This document shows, piece after piece, positions 12,501 to 24,500 of a DNA stretch of 64,000 bases. The stretch is from contig NC_088679.1 in assembly GCF_950023065.1 (NCBI RefSeq), positions 42,160,001 through 42,224,000 of the forward strand, read 5' to 3'. The translations under genes and the position numbers were made by a program. The notes under the pieces were generated by a model. That model worked only from the letters and a program-made list of their open reading frames with translations. It was not told where the DNA came from and searched no databases. How positions within the stretch are numbered: the first letter of the stretch is position 1; each line of letters starts with the position of its first letter. Source of the stretch: Planococcus citri. Lineage: Eukaryota > Arthropoda > Insecta > Hemiptera > Pseudococcidae.

Positions 12501-15500
12501 AATTGGCCCGACAAAATTTCAACGTCTTATCAAAAAAAAAAAAAAAAAGTAAAATCGAAGACCATAACTTTGCTCATCATCCTTTGCCTTCTGCTTATTA
12601 GGCAGCAAGTGCTTACACTGGGAGACCTTCTTCACCTCCCTAAGTGAGCAATTTTATGAATAGGTACTATTCCCTCGTGTATTTTTTTTTTTGGAAACAC
12701 ACTGCAGTTCGTAACGATTTTCTGAAAACCTTGTTTTTATCGTTTGGATGGCGTGTTTATGGTTGCTGAAAACGGTTGTAAAAAATATCCACTTTTTCCG
12801 ATACTTACGAAGCATTCGAAGGACAAAATTGGATATTTTTTACAATATTAACAACTAGAAAAAAACATGATATTTTGGCAGCACTGCAAATATTCGAGTT
12901 GTTCTGCAAAAATAATTTGATCTCGATGATTTGAGATGATGGAATTTCGAATTATAAAATCACACATAATTCAACACTGGTTCGGAATTTTCAAAATCAA
13001 TTTTGAAAGAAATTTCAAAATACACTAAATTTAATTCTAAGAACAAAAAAAAATGGAAAAATGAATAAAGTAATTCCTTTAACAAAGAAAAAAATGGAAA
13101 ATTAATTTTCTGATCGGTTATGAATTCCAATTATCAAATTGATAAATCATTGTCCTAGGCAGAGGATAACTAGAAATCAATGAGTACATATTTTGCAGTG
13201 CTACCAAATTAAAAAAATATATACGAACTAAAATTACAATTATGAAGGATTTTTTTTTCATCCCAACTTGAACAAACAGCGATGCATTTGAAATTTCCCG
13301 TTTGGCAGATTAGATGGAAGGAGAGGGGGCCATGTCTATAAAAATTTGGTTAATACATTCAGATCATTGCAATTCAGAAAAAAAAATTGTTCATCAGCTG
13401 GTACTAAGTTTTTTCAACTCTCCCTTCTAAAAAAAAGAGGACGAAAGAGAACGCGAGAATCAATTCTCTTTCTACGGATATTACATACTTATCGTAAATT
13501 ATTCGTTTTTCGAAAAAAGTTACTAAAAATTCGACATTTCTCAGGGTAAATTGACAACCAATTGTATGCAAAACATGTGGCTTTTTAAAAATTGAAGTAC
13601 CGATGAAAAAAATTGAAAAAAAATCCTTCATGACTTACCATGAATTACACAAACGAAATACGCGATGTAATAACCAATCGTACGTACCTTTTCTTCTGAT
13701 ACTTCCAAAGATTTCAAATTATTACCAACAACACGTAATTCTTCTTCTAATTCCACAATTTTACTAAGAACAATAAAAACAAGTATTAATAATTCGAATA
13801 ATTCAATTGAACGGATGCATGATAAGCGATAAGCATGTAAAGCTCAGTTAATAAATTGCAAAGCTTTGACTGGTCTATAAGCGTTTGTTAAAACTATGTT
13901 AGTATGGAGAAGAAAAAATAAAATATTATAGGTGCTTTGGTCTAATGGTGCAAAGGGTGGACTTTTGAAAAGGGTTCAATTTTTAAAATTTTATTGAATT
14001 TTTTTAGCGTGATCAAAGATCTTGAATGGGACTGAGAAACATAAATGATCTTTTTTTCGTTACTTTTCACAATACGTTCTAAATCCCATAATTTCAAACT
14101 TGAAACAATGTGGCTTGTTTTTTTTCAATTTGAATTTTTTTGTATGATGGACTTTTGGACTTGTAGACTTCTGTGCAAAATAACAAACTTTTCGGCACTT
14201 AATCCATTTTTTAAAAAATGTTCAACCCAACTTTAAACGAAATTTTTTCAGTCTTTCAAAACCCATCAGACAACCTAAAAAATGGGGAAAATATAAAATT
14301 TCGAAATTTTGTAGCAAAAATTGTAAAAAAAATTAAAAGTGAAAGTTTCGTAGAATTGACAAAACTGTTGGACACTTCACCACGAATAGCAGAGAAAAAA
14401 GAAGATAAATAAGGTTATTCCCCCAGTTTTTTTTTTTTTTCAAAAACAAAATCAAAAATGAATGATTTTGTTTTCCAAACACCTTTTGCGAATATGAAAA
14501 TTAAAATTTTCAAATTAAATGCGTAAAAAAAAAGCAAAACACCCAGCATGCAAATTACACATCGTACGCGTCAAATCGCACGCACAATCGTCGACAAAAT
14601 TAAGCCAATTTTCATCGATCAGCAGTTCAAATGCTCAAGCTCTCAGGTGACAATTATTCTACAGCTACAGGTAAATAGGTAACGGGCGGATTATACGGAA
14701 CTGGGGGCCTTGAAAATCAAACGTACACTACGTAATACATACGTAATGTATGTAAGTACACATAAACCGATCAACTAAACAGAAAATCGTAATGTAAAAG
14801 TGTACCTACAAACGACTGACCATCGTCTACTCTTACGTATGTACAATTTCGCGTTCATACGCGTTCCCTAACCCGCAACAAATACACAACTTCCTCTGTG
14901 AACCACCTCGAAAATCCGTATCAAATTGATAATGAAAATAACGATGACTCGGGTAAATAATTTACCCAGCACTCTTATTGGTCGTCGCAGTCAATCCCGC
15001 AAAGACACTCTCTAGGATCAAAGCTTTTACACCAACTTGGAAAGTGAAAAAAAATCAAACACGTGTACGAATCACGTACATACCTAGGTATAAGTTGAAC
15101 CTACCTAATACCTATATGTACACTCAGAAGTCGTCGAATTTGTTACGAGGAAATATACATGTAAAAGGTATGTCTACACACACGAACACCTTGTTAATAA
15201 TGACGTAAACATACGCAAACTTTGGACATATGTATACGAGAAGAAGGTACATGCTAGCACGTAACTTACTCGTCACAATGTTCAGCACGTTCTTCCGCTC
15301 TTTCTAAATCTTGCTCGAGCATATGCAGTTTACGAGACACCTAAATCAAGTAAAATATTCGTAAATAATCATCATTTTTTTTCCATGAAAAAGAAGGGGA
15401 GAAAACACCGCAAAAAATGAGTAAGAAAAAACGACGACGCCTCCGCCACTGGAACTGTAGCAATTCTGGGCACGACCAAAACCAAACTATACAAATAAGG

Positions 15501-18485
15501 TAATAATGCGAGCATCTGTGAAACAATGCGGTGGTTTTTTTACGTGGCCTGCCAGGCAGAGACCGAGATTCACGAATACGAAATTAAAATAAAACGCAAA
15601 TTTGTATACCCTTTTTACTCCCCGGGCGATAATGGTCGTCAGTCGTTAATACATTGGAAAGTATGTACAGTACATGCACATTCGAAGATATAATATCCGA
15701 CATAAGTATTAATAAAAAAGTAGCGCCAAACGCCATCGCTATTAATCACATACAAATCCCTTGTTTTTAATTACCTTTTATCATGTGTGTTTTTTCATCT
15801 TTTATTAATTACCAAGAACGCGTACGTCGAAAACGTAAAAACGCATCAATTCATCGCGGATAATTTATAAACGACCATTATATAAATCGTTTCGCCTTCT
15901 ATCATGAATGAAAAAAAAGTAAAAGCATGCGGATTATGGTGTCATTGGCAGTCTCGATCTAAACTGTTTCGCTCGCGCTCGTTTAAAACCCATTTTTCCG
16001 TCGAGAATCGCTCATCATGACGACGACGACGACGACGTCGGCCGACGTTTCCTCCTTAAATTGTGTCAATATTATACGTGGAAATACGCGTATAATTTAT
16101 TTTCACCTCGTATATGCTACGGAAAAATTACCAGTATCGTCCTCTTATACTATGTGAGCGCGTTGTCGACGACGATTTTCCAACAACCTATTCAAAGAGA
16201 TAAGAGTGAATCGACCTTTGTGAAGGAACTAACCCCTTGCACAAGCTCTTTGAAAACATCAAGCTATAATACAGGTAACAGATTCGAGGAGGAAAATCTA
16301 ATGAGAAATTAACATGAAGCATCATCCAGAGCTGCGTTCACCTAATATCAAGACGGAAACATGTACGCACAGAAACAACCACTCGTAAGGGATGTTGAAA
16401 AAAAAGTAAGTGCCTCAATAATTATGAAAGGTACGTCTTTATAGGATGCTGAAAATACACGTTTGAAAATTGTAAAAAAAAAACATACAAGACTGAGGGG
16501 GCAGAGAAAGGGGCTAGTTGCCCCCTATGTAGGCAAAATGGGGTTTTGAGATGATAAAGTTCGCCAGAGAACTTCTTTACCAAGTACATATGTACATATA
16601 CTTGGTACAAACCTAGAGAAATACATTATAGAAAAACAGAATGAAAAAGTACATTAAAAATTTTTTTAGATTGCATGACCTTTGAGAGCTGAAATTCTTT
16701 TTTACAATTTTCAGACATTCTTGAATATTCAAAAAAAATAAATTCTGCGAAATTTGAAATATTTCGTAGACGAAGCATTTCTCGTCGTAGGTTAAATCAT
16801 TTCGATATTCAGAACTCGAGAAAAATCGAAAAATGAACTTCAGAACTCGAAAGTCATGAGGGGAAGAAGGATAATGTGTCGCATCATCCACTCAGAAGGC
16901 GATCAATTTGTGCATCCACGTTAGATCTCATGAAACAGGTTAAAAATATTGAAAACATAGTTTATTGACAGAGAAGAGGAATTGAAGATTGAAAAAACTG
17001 CATTTCGAATTCGAATAAAACTGGCATTTGAAGAAAAATCACAACTCCGAGTAATAATGTTTTTCCATTCGACGAAAAACTGAAATACTGTCACCTTAGC
17101 ATCTACTGAGAGTCGCATTACGTACAGTTATAACTTATAATATTCGTACAGCGACCTAAATAGCGTGAAAAAGCAACGTAAGCAGATTGAGCAAAAAGCC
17201 AAAGCCAAATACACCGTGAAAATAACGCTTACGATTCGCCAGATTCTGCTCTTTCTTCAGCGCGCTCTAAATCAGCTTCGACCATCGCCAATTTACGGGC
17301 GACCTATTGTTTTTTGAAAATAAAATAACCAATATTAATACAACGTTATGCAAGGTAGAAGAAAAATAATATGCAGGTACGTCTATTTTTTAGAATTCTG
17401 TTTTTAAAAAAGAAAACTGCACACGTGTACAACAGTAGATGATTTTGAGCAATAGAGGAAAAGCTAATTAAATCAGTACGTCATCGCATTAATTAAGCTC
17501 AGAACACACTGAATATACGGACTAGTATCCGCAGAAGAAAGCTTTGAAATTGACCAATGCTGAAATCAGCATAAACTTCGAGTAAATACCATAAAATTAC
17601 GTATTTATTTTATATGTACTAGAAACTAGTAATTTATTGGCCAGCATTGACGAGATCGCAGAAGTATACCAAGACTCTGGAAAAACACGATTAACGTAAT
17701 ATACCTAGTCCCCACAAATCTGAAATGAACTCAACTTGTAAACTTTGACTGATCTAACAAAAAAGTTACGTTCAAATAAGGTGGATCGTGAAAAAAAAAT
17801 TGTCGGAAGATTTTCCCCAAATTCCAGGATGACTCAATTTTGAGTTGAACCTGAAAGTCGATCACCCAGAAAATTTTTTAGCTTCAGGAATGCTGCTGAA
17901 AGAGAGACATGGGAGAGGATTTTCGAAAAAATCGTGGTTTTTTTCGCTGTAGTCACTGCCTTGCCTGTTTTGGAAAAATAGCCCAGTTCCAAAAGATGGT
18001 ATTCAAGTTTTTGCATCGACTTAGTCTATTGGGGGTCAAAATCCAAGATCACTTTCAGGATTCTACTAAGCGGTTGGAAATTTCTAAGTCTCTGAATTCC
18101 TGTTTTGAATATTTTTTCTTCTCAATTGTTATCTACTAAATTATGACAAAATATTGAGAAATTGAAATATCATTTCTGGAATTAAGGGAATATTTTAAAA
18201 CGCAGTAGTGCCAAATTTTTTAGACTCATATAGCTATAACTTGAAAAAAATTTGTAAGTTTTCAGCCATTTTTTGAGTTTTTAAAATTGGCCACCGTGGA
18301 CAAAAAATTGGCACTACTGTATTCCAAAATATTTTCCCATTTTTAAAAATGATATCTTTCGATGTTTTGGCATAAAATTAACGCATAATTTATTCGAGAG
18401 GAAAAAATTTTTTAAATATGAATTCACTTCAAAATATTTAAGTTCATGTCCGAAATAAAAGCTGTTATATTTTATTTCAGCGACC

Positions 18486-18516
<31 letters not shown>

Positions 18517-21500
18517 GGGTACCCCCCGATAAGATAGGCAAAATGCCCTTAACCTCGGATTTCGATGAAACTCACAGGATATGTTTAGTACCCCCAAAAA
18601 ATAATTTTGGGCCCATAACCCGCTCCCCACCCCACCCCCCTCAGGCAGGGGGGCCAAAAAACGCGTTTTTCAGGAGGAAAATTCTGCATCAGCGAGTAAT
18701 TGAGGTAAATTTATTCTGTAAACGAATATAGTTAGAGGATACATGGGGGTACCTCCCTGAATTTTTTCAGAATTTTTCATCGCATGGGGGGAGAAGAAGG
18801 AACAAAAGAAAACTTTAAATCGACATTACTCCGGAACGAAAACACATACCAAAACGATTTTTTCGTCAAATATGTATTTTTAGGTCTACTTTCTATAGAA
18901 ACCATCACCCGGCCATTTGAAGTGGTGGGTCAAGCTCAAAAGCTCAAAAAACTACGTTTTTTACGTTTTTCTCCAAAAATATGGACAAATGGCCGAAATC
19001 GAAGAGAACCAAGTTGTTCAGCGTGAAATTTTACCTCAGAATGGGTAATTGAAAATTCATTTATACCGCGCGATCGTATGGTAGGTAAAACTACATGCGC
19101 AGAAGTATTTTTGCTTATATGTATGTATCAAGATACCTAGCTTAAAGGGTATTCCTGAGTAAAATAGGTAAAATGCCCCTGTCCTCAGATTTCTGAAACT
19201 TTGATGAAACATCGTTGGGTACCTTTAAAAAAAATATTGGAGCCAAAAAATTCCCCCACCCCACCTCCCTTGCTCACAATAGCGAAAAAACTTTTTTTTT
19301 GTGGGAGGGATCATGCTTCAACGAGTTTTGAAAAAAAATCAGTATTCACTCAAAATATGTACTTAAAGAAGATATGAATCTAGCAACGTAATTTTTTTCA
19401 AAAATGGTTGGCTCCCCAGGGGGAAGATTATTGACAAAAGAAAATTTGAAACTCCCGTATCTTCAAACCTAATTCAAGCACATGAATTTTTTTTCAAAAA
19501 TATATCTGGCTGCATGGGTATTATAATCGGTATTTTTTTCAAATTTTCCCTCCAGGTGGGCCATCTTCAAAAACTCAAAAAACACTCAAAATTGTGTTTT
19601 TTGAGTCACTGCACCACCAAAAAAAAGCGATTTGTAATTTTGCATTCTGACCTCCAAAAGCAATAGAAAACCAACTAACTTCTTGAAACTCCAATTTTGG
19701 GGCCATAGGCACCCGCTCTCACAAATTTTGGGGCGAAAGTAGATTGACAATATGGGTATCGTTATCATATGAATTCGCACTCGCTGAACACGAATATGAA
19801 GTTTGATTTGAAGTTGGATCCTCCTAACGGTCACATTGAGGAGAGGGGTTGTCCAAAAATTAGATTTTTTGTGAAAAATGCTTCATTATAGCGCAATTAA
19901 CACTATGCAACTTCTTAATCAAGATTTTCTTGATTTACAAAGTATTTTTCAAGTACATAGTATCTTAACTCAAAACTATCAGAAAGGTTTCTTTTTGGTG
20001 TCGACCATTAAATTTTTATGTGAGTTACCTACCAAGTGCATTGGAAACACAATAAGTATACCTTTACCTATGTAGTAGATTTGGTGGATCGCTAAATATT
20101 GGGGAAAAACTGTGAATTTTTATCAATTACAGCAAAAACCGTAATTTTGACTCATTTTGAGTTGAAAGTTCAAAGTTGTACAGAAAAATTCTAGCTACAG
20201 AAGTGCCCCTAAAAAAAGGAAAACATGAGACCTCAAAGTTGGGGGTATTTTCGAAAAACCGTGTTTTTTCATTGTAGCCCCTGTACCCAATTTCTTTTGA
20301 GAAAAATGAAGACCCAGTCCCAAATAAAATTATTTGAGATTCTGCGTCCATTCTATGCTATTATTTTTAATTGTTATCTATTGCTGATTTCGAAAAAGTA
20401 ACTACCCACAATTTAGGAATTTTTTGCAATTTTTCTCGATTTTTTGAAACTTGGAATATTGACGTCACTGCGTTCCAAAATATTTCCTCAGTTTCAGAAA
20501 TGAATCTTTCGATGTTTCTTCTTCATTATAGCGAAACATTTGCGAAGAAAAGATTTTCAAAACACCAACTACTAATACCCCCCCCCCCAAAAAAAAAACG
20601 ATTTGCAAATTTTCAATCACTCAGTAGAACTCTAAAAGTGCACTTGGATTTTGACGGCATCCGCAATAGCATAGATCGACGCAGAATCTCAAATATGTAT
20701 GTAGGTTTGTAGGTACTTTCATTATACTGTCTCCCCCATATATTTTAAGTGAATTCAGGATATATATTTTCTTTTTCCAAAACTCGTTGAAGGATCCCTC
20801 CCCCAAAAAAACGTTTTTTCGCTATTGTGAGCAAGGGAGGTGGGGTGGGGGAATTTTTTTTGGCTCCAATATTTTTTTTAAAGGTACCCAACGATGTTTT
20901 ATCAAAGTTTCAGAAATCTGAGGACAGGGGCATTTTACCTATTTTACTCAGGAATACCCTTTTAGCTAGGTATCTTGATACATACATATAAGCAAAAATA
21001 CTTCTGCGCATGTAGTTTTACGATCGCGCGGTATAAATGAATTTTCAATTACCCATTCTGAGGTAAAATTTCACGCTGAACAACTTGGTTCTCTTCGATT
21101 TCGGCCATTTGTCCATATTTTTGGAGAAAAACGTAAAAAACGTAGTTTTTTGAGAGTTTTTTGAGCTTTTGAGCTTGACCCACCACTTCAAATGGCCGGG
21201 TGATGGTTTCTATAGAAAGTAGACCTAAAAATACATATTTGACGAAAAAATCGTTTTGGTATGTGTTTTCGTTCCGGAGTAATGTCGATTTAAAGTTTTC
21301 TTTTGTTCCTTCTTCTCCCCCCATGCGATGAAAAATTCTGAAAAAATTCAGGGAGGTACCCCCATGTATCCTCTAACTATATTCGTTTACAGAATAAATT
21401 TACCTCAATTACTCGCTGATGCAGAATTTTCCTCCTGAAAAACGCGTTTTTTGGCCCCCCTGCCTGAGGGGGGTGAGGTGGGGAGCGGGTTATGGGCCCA

Positions 21501-24500
21501 AAATTATTTTTTGGGGGTACTAAACATATCCTGTGAGTTTCATCGAAATCCGAGGTTAAGGGCATTTTGCCTATCTTATCGGGGGGTACCCTTTTCCATT
21601 TGATGAAATTTACTTTTTTCCACGTTTTCTCCCTGCCCCGATATTTTTACTCAGTTTTAGTGGTTTTCACAGGACTGACACAGTGATCATAAATAAAATT
21701 ACAAAAATCTGAAACATTCATTCAATTGAAATGAAAGGCAGGAAAAAAGAATTTTTCTCTAGGCAACAAGAACTTCCGAATGAAAAATTTGTCGTTGAAA
21801 AATGATTGGTACTAAATTCGAGATAAGATAATGAACTAACTCGATGAATTTATTTCCGTAAACATTTCTCTTTTTTGATTGGATTCGAAAAATAGAAATG
21901 GAAAAATTTAGACAATTTTTGGAGAGATTTCTAATTTTCTTGCTTAAATTCTCATGTAGTATTGCACAGAAAAGGAAAGGAAATTTTTGCAAAAAGATGG
22001 TTTTTCATCTTTTTCATGGCCACGTCGTTCCGTCTTGAAAATTGTTTATTCGCCTCTAAGAAAAACCACGACATCGACAAGGATATCAACAATTAATTTG
22101 CCAAAATCAGGTACATAAACTCTTTTTCCTCGTTTTTTGACTATGTAACGTTGGAATAATTTTGTTTTTATGCGGCGCTTTTCCTTTCTCAATTCCAGAC
22201 CTGAGAGAGAATCAATTTCTTAATGTATGGAACACGTATAACCAATAAAGACATCAAGAAAAGGAAAAAATATCATTTTTTTTTCATCAGTTTTACTGGA
22301 CTTTTGCTCATACGTATTTTAGGTTCTATCGAATTTCTCAACATACATCTTCAGAATTTTGAAGATTATCCACGAACATGAATACCTATAGGTATGCCAA
22401 CTTTTAGGTGTTTACAAATTCCCTGACAATCACGATAAACAAACCTACAAAAAATCAATATTTTTGGAAAAATCTCGTAACAAAAAACATTCTTCATAAA
22501 TTCAAGAAATCAAGCCCCAAAAATAACTCGATCTACGTGTAAAGGTCAAGAGATCGATTTCGACACCTATGCTTAAATTCTTCGGTATCTAAAAATACTC
22601 GCGATCTCGTCACCGGCCACCGCCGCAGGAAAAATGTTCCATTCAGGCATACGAATTCTAGAAAAATGTTGAAATTAATAGCTTTACTACACATCGAACA
22701 TAAACCGTTCTTATCGCAAATGTACTTATTCTACGTATGGTATTAGTACAACTTCGCCATATAACTATTTCAATAACAAAGGAACTCATAAAGCATAAAA
22801 ATGATTGGTTAAATCGTGAAATCACGCATTAAAGCTTCCCACAAAAATAGAAAGAAAATTGAAAAAATTTACAAAACGAATCATTAATACATAACAATGA
22901 TTATACAATAAACAAACAACACATTTCGAGTATATGACCATGGCGGCAATCGGGCAAATACGTTCGAAAACGCCGGTGACAGGGTGCAGTATACGTACGA
23001 GTATTTAACCAACTGCTAACCTGTTCCGGTGATGCGATGCGTCAAATGTTGAAGAAGAAAAAAAAACGATTACGGAATAAAAATTCCGATGTAATATTTC
23101 ACGACTTATCGTAGGCGTGTGCTGCTGGCTCTCACCGGCGGCGCGACGCGAGGACGCGACGCGAGCCAGAGAATCTTGAGCGAATAATCGCCGTACAATG
23201 ATTTCGGCGAATGCACTTAATTCCTCATCTAAAATATCTACATTTGTGTGTTGGTAAGAATGTAATTACAGTATTAATGTTGAGATAATGTATGTACTTG
23301 AACCTTATAATAATCTATTATACGCCTATTTAAAAACCTAATCTAATTTAGGCTGATCGAATCTATCATCATTGGATTCTCTTCGAGCAGGTCGTGGATT
23401 TCAACTTGGGCTGTCTTCCGTCTTCGGGCAATGTCAACTCGACTCGACTCGTTTGTAGTGCTGCGTCTTTTTGAGAATAAGGCGAGAATTATGCCAGCGA
23501 ATTCTCACATCATGCTACGTGCACTACACTGCACAGTGCACACATGCATTAAGTACAGAATGTACGCAGGTATGTAACGTATGTAAGCAAGTACAAACAG
23601 TATACAAGTTTTAAATATCGAAGTAAAAATACCTATAGGAGGGTATGACTAATACCTACTCGTATATAAGATACTCGTATTACGAAGTAACCGTTCAGCA
23701 AATTTAAGGTGATTTCACACCGTTACACGACGAACAATATAATGCTTATTTTACTGAATGATGTCATTCGTACTTTCTCACAACGTGTAAGAGACGCCTC
23801 ACCACACCATATCACTTATCGTTAACATGTGCTGGTTCAGTATTAGAATGATCCATAAAACTGATAGAAAATTTTCAATGCAAAAATTTCAAACAAAAAC
23901 TTACGTTGAAAAAAATACCCGAATACTCGTGTTTTGGTAAGTATAGAAAAAAAAATCAAAACCTATGTATTCGGATAATAAATCCCAAGAAATTTTTATA
24001 GCACTAGGTACTCGACAGCAATCTTTTGGCATCATGTAAGAACGTCCTTTTCGTACGTCTCAAAATTTAATTTTTGTGAGTTGCAAATTTTTTCTTTTTT
24101 AGTTGTTAGTTTAGACAAATCGCAGCAAGAATTTCTGCAAGGTCAAGTGATTGAAAGCAACGTGTCATTTCGAAAACTAAGTCAGTAGTCCGCAGAAAAA
24201 AAGGTCAAGTTTCTCCGGCTTCAGCTCCTCAATTTTTTATCGAAGTACTTCCAGCTCTGGTTCCAAAAAATCTTAGAAAGTACCTCCAACTTGAGTGGGC
24301 CTTATTTTGAAAGTTCAAATTTCACCGTTCCCAATCGATTGGTTTATTTGAGCTGAAAATCTTTGCTCAATAAGATTAATTTTAACCTGAGCCTTAACGC
24401 TTCCATTTACCTCGGAAATTAATATAGGACAGGTTCCAAAATTACTCTTTTCACTTTCAAAATCTGTAATACTTATATGTACAATTGTACATAGAAGCAG

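Larger units (their letters stand above)
18514..21594. mobile_element. 3.1-kb palindromic, non-autonomous DNA element with arms of about 825 bp
   Basis: Both ends read AAAGGGTACCCCCCGATAAG inward. The left arm, 18514 to about 19340, is matched by its reverse complement at about 20770-21594 with only scattered changes, for example a 9-bp insertion near 19079 in the left arm and an 11-bp duplication in the right arm near 21150. The spacer of about 1.4 kb has no transposase-like frame. Each arm contains two diverged copies of one unit, the inner starting AAAGGGTATTCC at 19144 and ending at 20962 on the other side. No clear target-site duplication is seen; the left flank is poly-T. The superfamily is not recognised. 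High arm identity means recent origin or gene conversion between arms. Confidence 0.88.

Noticed and set aside
13239..13632. ATGAAGGATTTTTT and its reverse complement about 375 bp apart
   Set aside because: Only about 14 bp, mostly T run; no flanking duplication.
18543..18731. Identical 62-residue open frame here and at 21377-21565 on the other strand
   Set aside because: It is simply the two arms of the palindrome; composition is repeat-like and no domain is visible.
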